Shown in pieces: positions 1 to 7,330 of a DNA stretch of 24,121 nt. The DNA is from an uncultured Clostridium sp. (GTDB lineage Bacteria; Bacillota; Clostridia; Lachnospirales; Lachnospiraceae): assembly GCA_900551225.1 (NCBI GenBank), contig URUZ01000023.1, positions 1-24,121 on the forward strand, in the 5' to 3' direction. A program made the position numbers and the translations under genes. Position 1 is the stretch's first letter, and each line of letters opens with the position of its first letter. Below the pieces are notes generated by a model. That model was not told where the DNA came from. It did no database searches and saw only the letters and a list, made by a program, of their open reading frames with translations.

Positions 1-106
1 CTAGAATTACTTTGCGCCGGAACCCGTCCCCGAACCTTCCCGCCCGCAGCCCCTGGCTCTCACGGACGGATGAATCTAACTCCGCCCGCGTACCTTTCCA
101 CTAAGT

Positions 107-1207
107 TTACTTCATCACGCCAAGCCCCTTCGCTACAATAGATATAAAGTCCTGCACATTAGTAACAATGGTGGTGGCGGAAAGGCTGCCCCGGTCCAGA
201 AGCTTATTCACAACAAACTCGTCGGCGTCCACCGTATACAGATATACCGGGCGGATGGTGCCGTCGGGAAGTACGCGGAAGGAGGGGGTCATATTGCCGG
301 TGGCAATGGTGTGGAGCATGGTCGCCAGGCAGATCACGCAGGTAGCGCCTTTTACCAGGTTCCTCATAGCGCCCTGCCCCTCATATGCATCTCCAATGAC
401 CTCAGGCATCGGGCCGTCGTCACGGATCGATCCGGTGAGCACAAAGGGAACATCGTGTTTGACGCAGCTGTAGATGATTCCATTGTCAATATTATGATCC
501 TGGATAAACTGGGGGATGGAACCGCTTCTGCGTACCTTATTGATCACGTCCAGGTGGTTATAGTGACCGTTGGGCTGGGATACCTGGGTGTAGATGTCCT
601 GGCCCAGGGCAGTGTGGAGCAGCGCCCCTTCCAGATCGTGGGTGGCCAGCGCATTGCCTGCCATCAGTCCATGGGCATATCCATTGCGGATCAGGGCGGA
701 CATGGCCTCCCTGGCATCGTAATCAAAGGAGAATGCAGGCCCCATGACCCACACGATATTCCCATACTCCTTCTCATGGCGCAGCAGCTCAAACAGGTTG
801 TCATAATCCCTTGCGTAGGAGGTCTCCCGGCTTCTGCCCTGGCGGAACACAAACTTGTCGTCCAGCTGGCTGCCTTCCTCCGCGAAGCCGTTGCAGTGCA
901 TGTAAATGCCTTCTTCGCAGTTCTCGCTGCGTCCCAGGATCACTTTGTCCCCCAGCCTCAGATTGCGGTTCTCAACCACTGCCAGGTGACCGTCATCACA
1001 GATCACAACGCTGGAATCCATGCGGCTCTCCTCAGCCAGAATCCATTTCCCATTGATCTTAAAATACTCCGGATACATGGAGGTGCTGTGGAAATTGTCA
1101 GGCGCCACGCCGTCCTTCTCCACTGTCACATATGTAACGTCAGGCGCATTCACAAACTGAGGCTGGGTGAAATCCGGCTGATGATATTCTGGTATCTTAA
1201 ATGACAT
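107..1207 (-). CDS. NAD-dependent ornithine cyclodeaminase, TIGR00300 / ArgZ C-terminal-like family
   Basis: The 366-residue protein matches the LOR/SDH-like family (TIGR00300), which includes the archaeal-type ornithine cyclodeaminase and the C-terminal half of cyanobacterial ArgZ. Family hallmarks seen are GNALATHDLEGAL (residues 184-196), TGSIRDDGPMPEV (258-270), LHTIATGNMTPS (299-310) and a VDADEF...NKLLDRGS block (326-341). The expected reaction is ornithine to proline plus ammonia with bound NAD in the cytoplasm. It lacks the amidinotransferase domain of ArgZ; the separate arginine deiminase upstream supplies that chemistry. The ATG follows a GAGG motif. It is third in line after arcA and an OTC gene, with a 68-nt gap, so an arginine-to-proline route is the natural reading. 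It is unrelated in sequence to classical mu-crystallin-type cyclodeaminases. Family is confident, exact substrate is inferred from family and context. Confidence 0.85.
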   Translation of the reverse strand: MSFKIPEYHQPDFTQPQFVNAPDVTYVTVEKDGVAPDNFHSTSMYPEYFKINGKWILAEESRMDSSVVICDDGHLAVVENRNLRLGDKVILGRSENCEEGIYMHCNGFAEEGSQLDDKFVFRQGRSRETSYARDYDNLFELLRHEKEYGNIVWVMGPAFSFDYDAREAMSALIRNGYAHGLMAGNALATHDLEGALLHTALGQDIYTQVSQPNGHYNHLDVINKVRRSGSIPQFIQDHNIDNGIIYSCVKHDVPFVLTGSIRDDGPMPEVIGDAYEGQGAMRNLVKGATCVICLATMLHTIATGNMTPSFRVLPDGTIRPVYLYTVDADEFVVNKLLDRGSLSATTIVTNVQDFISIVAKGLGVMK

Positions 1208-1275
1208 TTTAAATCCTCGCTTTCATTATTCTGAATGATTCAATCAATACTTTAGAATGAATTTTTAGACACGCT

Positions 1276-2268
1276 CTAGCAAAGTGTGGCATAGAGCACT
1301 GCTTTGATGGTGTGCATGCGGTTCTCCGCCTCGTCAAAGACAACGGACTGGCGGGACTCGAATACCTCATCGGTGACTTCCATCTCCTGGATGCCGAACT
1401 TCTCTGCGATCTGGGCGCCCACGGTGGTCTTGGTGTCGTGGAAGGAGGGCAGGCAGTGCATGAACAGGGCGCCGGGCTTAGCCGCAGCCATCAGGGAAGC
1501 ATTTACCTGATACTTTTTGAGCAGGCGTATCCGGCTCTCCCACACCTGGTCAGGCTCTCCCATGGATACCCAAATGTCTGTGTAAATCACATCCGCATCA
1601 GCCGCTCCCTCTGCCGTGTCCTCTGTCAGGCGGATGGTGCAGCCGTTCTCCGCGGCAATCCGTCTGGCTTCCTCCACCAGCTCAGGGGCGGGGAACAGCT
1701 CCCTGGGGGCGCAGGCCGTGAAATTCAGGCCCATTTTGGCGCAAGCCACCATCAGGGAATTGCCCATGTTGTTCCTGGCATCGCCCATGTAGGTGAAATT
1801 GACCCCGGCCAGCCGTCCCAGCTTCTCCTCAATGGTCAGCAGGTCCGCCAGCATCTGGGTGGGATGGAACTGGTCTGTCAGGCCGTTCCACACCGGAACC
1901 CCCGCGTACTCTGCCAGGGTCTCCACCAGCTTCTGGTCATAGCCCCTGTACTCAATCCCATCGTACATTCTCCCCAGCACGCGGGCCGTATCTGGAATAC
2001 TCTCCTTCTTGCCCATCTGGCTGCTGCCCGGGTCCAGGTATGTAACCCCCATCCCCAGATCCCTGCCCGCCACCTCAAAGGCACAGCGGGTCCTGGTGGA
2101 GGTTTTCTCAAACAGAAGCACAATATTCTTGTTCTCCAGATACCGGTGGGGCGTTCCGCTGCGTTTCAAATTCTTAAACTGCCTGGACAGGTCCAGCAGG
2201 TAACGGATCTCCTCTGTGGTATAATCCAACAGTTTTAAATAGCTTCTTCCTCTTACATTTACTCCCAT
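1276..2268 (-). CDS. arcB: Ornithine carbamoyltransferase, probably catabolic
   Basis: This 330-residue protein has the full ornithine carbamoyltransferase signature: carbamoyl-phosphate loop STRTR (57-61), HPTQ (135-138), DIWVSMGEP (231-239) and HCLP (271-274) with the catalytic cysteine. The enzyme interconverts citrulline plus phosphate with ornithine plus carbamoyl phosphate. Length is normal for the family. An AAGGAG box lies about 7 nt before the ATG. It starts 36 nt after the arginine deiminase stop and precedes an ornithine cyclodeaminase, so it most likely works in the degradative direction (arcB) and not in arginine synthesis (argF). Sequence alone does not separate the two roles; the neighbours do. 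Carbamate kinase, which would make ATP from the carbamoyl phosphate, is not in the window. Confidence 0.93.
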   Translation of the reverse strand: MGVNVRGRSYLKLLDYTTEEIRYLLDLSRQFKNLKRSGTPHRYLENKNIVLLFEKTSTRTRCAFEVAGRDLGMGVTYLDPGSSQMGKKESIPDTARVLGRMYDGIEYRGYDQKLVETLAEYAGVPVWNGLTDQFHPTQMLADLLTIEEKLGRLAGVNFTYMGDARNNMGNSLMVACAKMGLNFTACAPRELFPAPELVEEARRIAAENGCTIRLTEDTAEGAADADVIYTDIWVSMGEPDQVWESRIRLLKKYQVNASLMAAAKPGALFMHCLPSFHDTKTTVGAQIAEKFGIQEMEVTDEVFESRQSVVFDEAENRMHTIKAVLYATLC

Positions 2269-2304
2269 TATTGATCTCCTTTTCCAATTATACCATTATA
2301 TCAG

Positions 2305-3531
2305 TTATAAATCATCACGAACCAGAGGCATACTCATACATCTTGGGCCGCCCCTTCCTCTGGACAGCTCAGAGCTTGGCATCTCCAGCACCTCCACGCC
2401 GTTGTCCCTGAGAATTCCGTTGGTAATATAATTTCTGTCATAGACGATCACCTTCCCCGGTGCAATGCACAGGGTATTGGAGCCATCGTTCCACTGTTCC
2501 CGCTCAGAGGCCACCCGGTCCTTGCCGCCGCAGCGGATCAGCGTCACCTTGTCCACCCCCAGGCGTTCTGCCAGAATCTCCGGCAGGGGTCCGTCCAGCT
2601 CCTTCACGGCCAGAGAGCCACCCCCGCGGCCCCTGCGTATCTCGTACACCCGCAGGCTGCCCAGGATTCCTGGGTGGATGGTGAATTTATCCCGGTCGAT
2701 CTGGGTCAGCACTGTGTCCAGATGCATGTAAGCCCGGATACTGGGTATGTCCAGGGCCAGAATGGTCTCAATCTGTGAATCCCCGTCCTGGAAAATGTTC
2801 TGGGCCAGCAGTTCAATGGCCTCCGGCGTGGTTCTCTGGGAAATGCCTACTGCCAGAGTCCTGGCATTTAAGTTCAGCACATCGCCGCCCTCAATGTGGA
2901 AGGGGTATTCCCTTTTGTAATAAAATGGCAGATTCCCGGCAAAATCAGGATGGTTCTCCAGGATCAGCCTGCCATACAGCGTCTCCCGCCTTCTGGTGCG
3001 GGAATACATATAATTCAGGCTGACGCCGCGGCCAATGCTGGCAAATGGGTCCCTGGTAAAGTAAAGGTTGGGAATCGGGTCCAGGATAAACCGGCTGCTG
3101 GGCTTCACCAGATCCGCCAGAGGGCTTAAGGCCAGCCCCTTCAGCTCGTGCATATTGACGCCGGCCATGGTCTTGAGCACCAGCTCCTTCTCATCCTCAA
3201 TGCCGTCCAGCAGCTCAAACAGCTGATCCTTAAACCGCAGAGCCGGACTGCCTCCCTCCTCTATCAGCTGCCGGATAAACTTCTCCCGGATCTGCGGGCT
3301 GATTCTCAGCGCAGCCGCGGCCAGGTCTTCCAGGTACACAACCTCCGTCCCCTGATCCCTCAGGATATCCGCAAATACATCATGCTCCTGCTGGGCTGTT
3401 TTCAAATAAGGAATATCGTCGAACAGCAGCCGCTCCAGCTCCCCAGGCACCAGGTGTTCCAGCTCCTTGCCAGGCCGGTGAAGCATCACCTTTTGCAGCC
3501 TTCCGATTTCACTTGTTACATGTATGGGCAT
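2305..3531 (-). CDS. arcA: Arginine deiminase
   Basis: The 408-residue protein is a full-length arginine deiminase, hydrolysing arginine to citrulline and ammonia. Landmarks are the NLYFTRDPFA block (155-164), EGGDV (214-218), the catalytic histidine in MHLDTV (H270) and the nucleophile C398 in a GPRCMSMPL context 11 residues from the C-terminus. The start ATG is preceded by GGGAGG at good spacing. It is the first gene of the arcA-arcB-ornithine cyclodeaminase run. The region upstream, between the leuD-like terminator and this ATG, is about 100 nt and holds a weak promoter overlapped by a 13-bp palindrome. The operon therefore seems transcriptionally separate from the carrier/hydro-lyase genes. 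Confidence is high. Confidence 0.96.
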   Translation of the reverse strand: MPIHVTSEIGRLQKVMLHRPGKELEHLVPGELERLLFDDIPYLKTAQQEHDVFADILRDQGTEVVYLEDLAAAALRISPQIREKFIRQLIEEGGSPALRFKDQLFELLDGIEDEKELVLKTMAGVNMHELKGLALSPLADLVKPSSRFILDPIPNLYFTRDPFASIGRGVSLNYMYSRTRRRETLYGRLILENHPDFAGNLPFYYKREYPFHIEGGDVLNLNARTLAVGISQRTTPEAIELLAQNIFQDGDSQIETILALDIPSIRAYMHLDTVLTQIDRDKFTIHPGILGSLRVYEIRRGRGGGSLAVKELDGPLPEILAERLGVDKVTLIRCGGKDRVASEREQWNDGSNTLCIAPGKVIVYDRNYITNGILRDNGVEVLEMPSSELSRGRGGPRCMSMPLVRDDL

Positions 3532-3561
3532 TTCCTACCTCCCGTCATCATTTCTGACTCC

Positions 3562-3596
3562 ATACTATCCTGAAATCCAGGGCCATGTCGGACATG
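3562..3596 (-). promoter_or_regulatory. Possible arcA promoter with overlapping palindromic operator
   Basis: On the minus strand CCGACA and TAGTAT are separated by 18 nt, a weak -35/-10 pair 31 nt before the arcA ATG. The -35 box lies inside the palindrome CATGTC-G-GACATG (3584-3596), which could be a regulator site. The palindrome is directly visible; its role is inferred. No ARG-box resemblance is claimed. Confidence 0.35.
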
Positions 3597-3633
3597 TAGG
3601 AAGGAATTTGTTGTATTTTAAAATGATCTTCAT

Positions 3634-3689
3634 TAAAAAACGCCTGCCGGGCGCGGCTGACATATGTCGGCCGCCGCCCGGCAGGCGTT
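3634..3689 (-). terminator. Rho-independent terminator after the hydro-lyase small subunit
   Basis: A perfect 15-bp GC-rich stem (3639-3653 with 3675-3689) is extended inward by a further nearly complete stem around a GACATATGTC core. On the minus strand it is followed by six T residues (3640-3635). It sits 20 nt after the stop of the small-subunit gene and separates that operon from arcA. Confidence 0.93.
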
Positions 3690-3709
3690 CTGCTCGGTAA
3701 GGATTCCAT

Positions 3710-4198
3710 CTATCTGTGCAGACGTTCCTTCTTCAGATATTCGATCAGCCCGCCATGCTGCACCAGTTTCATCACATGTTCCGGGATCGGATTGCAGGCG
3801 TAGTCCTCCCCGGTTGTCTCATTGTGAATCCTGCCGGACAGATAATCAATCTCCAGCACATCCCCCTTGGAGATCCTGTCCGTCTCAGGGCATTCCACTG
3901 CCAGAATTCCAACGTTTATGCAGTTGCGGAAGAAAATCCTGGCATAGTCCATGGCCACAATGGTTCTCACCCCCAGCTCCCGCAGCATCAACGGGGCATT
4001 TTCCCGGCTGGACCCTGATCCCATATTATGTTCCGCCACAAACAGGTCGCCCGGCCTGAAGCCTGAGGCAAATTCAGGGTCAACCGGCGCCATGGTGAAT
4101 CTGGCCGCCTCAGCCGTACTCAGCTCAAGAGAGGCAGGCGGAGCGATGATGTCCGTATTAATATTGTCCTTATATTTCCAAACTTTTCCTTTTATCAT
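3710..4198 (-). CDS. LeuD-type hydro-lyase small subunit (aconitase swivel domain)
   Basis: The 162-residue protein is a small subunit of the LeuCD/HacAB type. It has the NTDIIAP start block (14-20) and the substrate-binding loop NMGSGSSRENA (58-68). The start at 4198 follows AAGGAGG at 5-nt spacing; an upstream in-frame start overlapping the large-subunit gene lacks such a site. It begins 10 nt after the stop of the large subunit and would join it to form a [4Fe-4S] dehydratase. 3-Isopropylmalate is only one possible substrate: no leuA or leuB is nearby, and the carrier and PrpR-type regulator suggest an imported hydroxy-di- or tricarboxylate. Related enzymes act on 2,3-dimethylmalate, maleate/malate, citramalate or homoaconitate. 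Symbol left blank because the substrate is unknown. Confidence 0.88.
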   Translation of the reverse strand: MIKGKVWKYKDNINTDIIAPPASLELSTAEAARFTMAPVDPEFASGFRPGDLFVAEHNMGSGSSRENAPLMLRELGVRTIVAMDYARIFFRNCINVGILAVECPETDRISKGDVLEIDYLSGRIHNETTGEDYACNPIPEHVMKLVQHGGLIEYLKKERLHR

Positions 4199-4208
4199 GA
4201 TGTCCTCC

Positions 4209-5468
4209 TTATAAATTCCTGGGATCAATGATGTGCCCTGCGACTGCCGAGGCCGCCGCTGTCACAGGGGAGGACAGGTATACCAGGGAAGATTTGCTTC
4301 CCATTCTGCCGATAAAATTGCGGTTGGTGGTAGAGATACAGGTCTCCCCATCCGCCAGGGTTCCCGAGTGGATTCCTAAGCAGGCTCCGCAGCTGGACGC
4401 CAGGATGGTGGCCCCCGCCTCTGCCAGCATTTCCAGAATTCCCTCCTTCAGGCAGCGGTCATAGACCATTTTCGAGGCAGGGGACACCAGCAGCCGGATT
4501 CCTCCTGCAATGCGCCTCCCCCTCAGAATGGCTGCCGCGGCCTTTAAATCGCTGTAGCGTCCGCCCGTACAGGAACCGATATACGCCTGATGGATCTCTG
4601 TGCCCTCCGCCGCAGCCGCATCGCAGACATTGTCCACCTCGTGGGGGCATGCCACCTGGGGCGCCAGACTGCCCGCATCGAAAGTCAGCTCCTGTATGTA
4701 CACAGCGTCCTCATCTGAATTAATATGGTCATACCGCTGTGTCACCCCAAACTGTTCCAGATACCTGGCCGTGATCTCATCATAGCCGATGATTCCGGCC
4801 TTGGCCCCAGCCTCCACCGCCATATTGCTGAGGCAGAGACGCTCATCCATCTCCATGGACCGGATGGTGCTTCCCGTGTATTCCAGTGTCCTGTAGGTGG
4901 CCCCAGCGTGGCCCACCGTCCCAATCGTTTTCAGGGAAATGTCCTTGGCCGTCACAAGTCCCTGTAGGCCGCCTTCCCAGCTGACGCGGATAGTGTGGGG
5001 CACCTTCATCCAGGTCTGCCCTGTGGCCAGAACCCCGGCCATCTCAGTGGAGCCAACGCCTGTGGCAAATGAAGCCAGCGCCCCATATGTGCAGGTATGG
5101 GAGTCTGTCCCCACCACCACGCTGCCGGGCAGCACATGTCCGTGCTCCACCATCACCTGATGGCAGGGCCCCGCGAACTCATAGTAGTGTCTCACCTTGT
5201 GATCCCTGGCCCACTCCCGGGTGAACTTTACAATATTGGCCTGGTGCAGGTTGGCGGGCGGCGTGTAGTGGTCGGATATGATCACCACCCGGTCAGGGTC
5301 CCACACATCCACCTCCATCTCCTTCATCCTGTCGTCAATCTCCAGCCTTGGCCCCAGCACATCGTCCATCATTGCCCGGTCAATATCCACCCACACGATG
5401 TCATCTGCGTGGACCTCCTGATTGCCGGAGGCCGCGGCCAATATTTTCTCTGATATCGTTAAACCCAT
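4209..5468 (-). CDS. LeuC/HacA-type hydro-lyase large subunit, [4Fe-4S]
   Basis: The 419-residue protein belongs to the aconitase superfamily, of the short LeuC/HacA type. Cluster ligands are C300 in GSCTGGR and C360/C363 in SSCGACLG. The TDSHT motif is at 121-125 and the late TTNRNFIGRMG block at 380-390. It dehydrates and rehydrates a hydroxy-polycarboxylic acid with its small-subunit partner. It lies 20 nt behind the MatC-like carrier and 10 nt before the small subunit, so the three genes form one operon. Automatic annotation would probably say 3-isopropylmalate dehydratase, but the context argues for a catabolic role. The family is certain, the substrate is not. Confidence 0.9.
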   Translation of the reverse strand: MGLTISEKILAAASGNQEVHADDIVWVDIDRAMMDDVLGPRLEIDDRMKEMEVDVWDPDRVVIISDHYTPPANLHQANIVKFTREWARDHKVRHYYEFAGPCHQVMVEHGHVLPGSVVVGTDSHTCTYGALASFATGVGSTEMAGVLATGQTWMKVPHTIRVSWEGGLQGLVTAKDISLKTIGTVGHAGATYRTLEYTGSTIRSMEMDERLCLSNMAVEAGAKAGIIGYDEITARYLEQFGVTQRYDHINSDEDAVYIQELTFDAGSLAPQVACPHEVDNVCDAAAAEGTEIHQAYIGSCTGGRYSDLKAAAAILRGRRIAGGIRLLVSPASKMVYDRCLKEGILEMLAEAGATILASSCGACLGIHSGTLADGETCISTTNRNFIGRMGSKSSLVYLSSPVTAAASAVAGHIIDPRNL

Positions 5469-5488
5469 GATTCATCTATCTCCTTTAC

Positions 5489-6742
5489 CTACATAAACAG
5501 TGCGTACACGCCCGTCATTCCAAAGAGCGCAATCACAAACACGCCTCCGATAGATACCGCGAACAGTTGGATAAACAGCTTGGAGCGTTCCTCCTCCGTG
5601 GGGTTGGCAATCTGGGAATATGCAGCCAGACCCATGGAACCGCCTGTGGAGATGGGGCTCATACCGGCAGCGCTGGCCGTGTTGGTGATAGCAGACAGCA
5701 GAGCCAGCGTGGACACTCCGCCCACCTGGGCCGCCACATCCGTGACTGTGGGAATCAGAGTTGGCATCACTACGCCGGATGTGGAGCTGAACCAGGACAT
5801 AATGCCCGCAGTCAGGCCCATAACGCCCGGTGCGGTCACCGGATTCATCATGGTAGCCAGTCCGCTGGCCAGCAGGTCAATCCCACCCAGCTGAATCACC
5901 AGTGCCATCAGCATATTGATTCCGCTGATCATCAGCAGCGTTCCCCATGGAATGGCGGCAACCGATTTCTTCTCATCCGCAACACGGAACAGCAGCAGCA
6001 CAAATGCGATTGTATAGGACATCAGTCCCACGTCAAACTCCATGAAAATGACGGTCACCACCAGCACAGCGATTCCTGCCAGGGTTATCTTCTGTTCTTT
6101 ATTAAAAGCTGTTTTCACCTTGGTTGACAGGTCAATTGCGGATTTCAGGCGGTAGCCCTTCAGCACAATATATATCACAATAAAGTACACGGTCATGGCC
6201 ATTACCATGTTCATGGCATAGGCGAATTCAATCCCTGTAATCCCCTGCTCCTCCGCCAGCGCCAGTCCCAGGATACCGGTGGGCGCAATGGGCGTCAGGC
6301 CGCCTGCGGCAGCTCCCAGCACCGATGTGGCGGACAGCAGCACCGGTGAGGTCCTCATCTCCGCTGCCAAAGAACAGGTGAATACTGCCATCAGGCTCAT
6401 CACCGGAACCGTGCCCGGCCCCACGCCTGCCAGGATAGCGGAAAATACATAGACAATAATTGGTATCAGATTGGTGCGGTTGCCTGCCAGGGCTACGATT
6501 TTCTGTGCCAGCAGCTCCAGTGTTTTGTTCTGCTGGGCAATGCTGAACAGGAACATGACCCCCAGAAGGGTTACAAACAGTTTCGTTGGAAACCCTGCAA
6601 CCACAGTCTTGGACGCCACCCCCGTGATCTGCGCCAGAACCAGCGACAGGCCAAACGCCACGAAGCCCATGTTGATCTTCCGGAAAAATCCGATTGCAAT
6701 AGCCCCAATTAAAAATACCAGTGACAAAGCTGCATAATTCAT
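5489..6742 (-). CDS. MatC-type carboxylate carrier (SLC13/ion-transporter superfamily)
   Basis: This 417-residue, very hydrophobic protein has about ten to twelve predicted membrane segments. Its N-terminus (residues about 3-150) has the MatC_N pattern: FFRKINMGFVAFG, a GFP-x-KLF-x-TLLGVMFLFSIAQQNKTLE stretch, then a GPGTVPVMS turn. That domain is known from malonate/dicarboxylate carriers. It probably imports a di- or tricarboxylate for the hydro-lyase encoded immediately downstream. The ATG follows AAAGGAGG at good spacing. It is the first gene of a three-gene operon and lies 44 nt below a sigma-54 promoter, so expression should depend on RpoN and an enhancer-binding activator. The exact substrate cannot be read from sequence. 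Confidence 0.85.
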   Translation of the reverse strand: MNYAALSLVFLIGAIAIGFFRKINMGFVAFGLSLVLAQITGVASKTVVAGFPTKLFVTLLGVMFLFSIAQQNKTLELLAQKIVALAGNRTNLIPIIVYVFSAILAGVGPGTVPVMSLMAVFTCSLAAEMRTSPVLLSATSVLGAAAGGLTPIAPTGILGLALAEEQGITGIEFAYAMNMVMAMTVYFIVIYIVLKGYRLKSAIDLSTKVKTAFNKEQKITLAGIAVLVVTVIFMEFDVGLMSYTIAFVLLLFRVADEKKSVAAIPWGTLLMISGINMLMALVIQLGGIDLLASGLATMMNPVTAPGVMGLTAGIMSWFSSTSGVVMPTLIPTVTDVAAQVGGVSTLALLSAITNTASAAGMSPISTGGSMGLAAYSQIANPTEEERSKLFIQLFAVSIGGVFVIALFGMTGVYALFM

Positions 6743-6785
6743 ACCATTTCCTCCTTTGTGTTGTTTTGGATATGTTTATATATTA

Positions 6786-6802
6786 AGCAAGGTTCGTGCC
6801 AA
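6786..6802 (-). promoter_or_regulatory. Sigma-54 (RpoN) -24/-12 promoter
   Basis: On the minus strand the sequence is TTGGCACGAACCTTGCT, which fits the sigma-54 consensus TGGCAC-N5-TTGCW at every key position. Transcription would start near 6775, giving a leader of about 33 nt with the AAAGGAGG site of the carrier gene. No comparable -35/-10 pair was seen closer to the gene. Confidence 0.92.
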
Positions 6803-6869
6803 GTCCGGTCCGCTATGTGCAGGTCCCAAATATCGTAAAAAATGATAGAATTTCGCTCTGAATACGCAA

Positions 6870-6922
6870 AAAACGTTTCATGTTTCGCGTGTCAGAGACG
6901 CTAGCTTGAAACGTTTTGAAAC
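6870..6922. promoter_or_regulatory. Candidate upstream activator site (inverted repeat) for the sigma-54 promoter
   Basis: AAAACGTTTCA (6870-6880) and TGAAACGTTTT (6907-6917) form a perfect 11-bp inverted repeat with centres 37 bp apart. Additional GTTTC (6882-6886) and GAAAC (6918-6922) half-sites lie beside them. The block starts about 68 bp upstream of the -24 box, a usual distance for enhancer sites. There is no T-tract, so it is not a terminator. Binding by the PrpR-type activator is inferred. The rest of the 6803-7031 stretch, outside this block, is AT-rich and shows nothing else I can name. Confidence 0.7.
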
Positions 6923-7031
6923 TATTATAGATATGAAAATTTCTACTTATTCTTACATAGTATAATACCGATCGTTGGATTTTCCTCTGGTGATTCCAGT
7001 TTTGGATTACATACCCATGTCAAGACCACCA

Positions 7032-7075
7032 CAAAAATATTAAAAGAACAGGCGGAATCACTCACGCCTGTTCTT
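7032..7075 (-). terminator. Rho-independent terminator of the toxin-antitoxin pair
   Basis: An 11-bp stem (7044-7054 with 7065-7075, AAGAACAGGCG and its complement) is followed on the minus strand by a T-rich tail reaching about 7032. The hairpin overlaps the ancestral stop codon of the toxin gene. It would insulate the sigma-54 control region from transcription of the toxin-antitoxin genes. Confidence 0.85.
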
Positions 7076-7326
7076 AACCATTATAATGCCCTTTGCAAGA
7101 TGCAATAATAATCGCATCTTCTTTTTCGCAATAAACTTGTTTCTTCAATTCTTCTGCTCCACCATCCTCTCAAATTGTCTTTGAGTGGTTCAGGCTTACC
7201 AATACCATCAAAGGTGCCTCTTAGTACATCTTTAATAATAGAGTTAATTCGCTTTAATGTTTTTTTATCTTCAGTTTGCCACTCGCAATATTCTTTCCAT
7301 ACTTTTTCTTCCCAAAATAATCTCAT
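7074..7326 (-). pseudogene. yoeB: Txe/YoeB-family toxin, frameshifted near the C-terminus
   Basis: Residues 1-62 match YoeB endoribonucleases closely, including KPEPLK and RGWWSRRIEE with the conserved arginine. The open frame then ends in an unrelated tail and stops at 7081. Shifting frame at 7136 restores a normal YoeB ending, VYCEKEDAIIIASCKGHYNG, with a stop at 7074-7076. Only 4 nt (7137-7140) lie between the two parts where family members have three codons, usually His-Arg-Leu, so about 5 nt are missing. The product as encoded lacks the C-terminal GHY histidine needed for RNA cleavage in YoeB, so it is probably inactive. The antitoxin gene ends 4 nt upstream. A sequencing error is the main alternative explanation. 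Confidence 0.88.
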
Positions 7327-7330
7327 GCAC

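Noticed and set aside
1..106. Possible terminator or partial gene at the left edge
   Set aside because: Only a 4-bp GGAA/TTCC pairing and no T-tract were found, and no recognisable coding sequence.
311..1204. Long plus-strand open frame opposite the ornithine cyclodeaminase gene
   Set aside because: It is the antisense shadow of a gene with clear family motifs; no ribosome binding site or recognisable domain. The same applies to plus-strand frames at 1312-2238, 8567-9712, 17134-18507 and 18723-19853.
3532..3633. A second sigma-54 promoter before arcA
   Set aside because: No TGGCAC-N5-TTGC match; the closest TGGCCC has no matching -12 element.
6870..6917. Inverted repeat considered as a terminator
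   Set aside because: The two arms are 26 nt apart, the arms are AT-rich and no T-tract follows; position relative to the sigma-54 promoter fits an activator site better.
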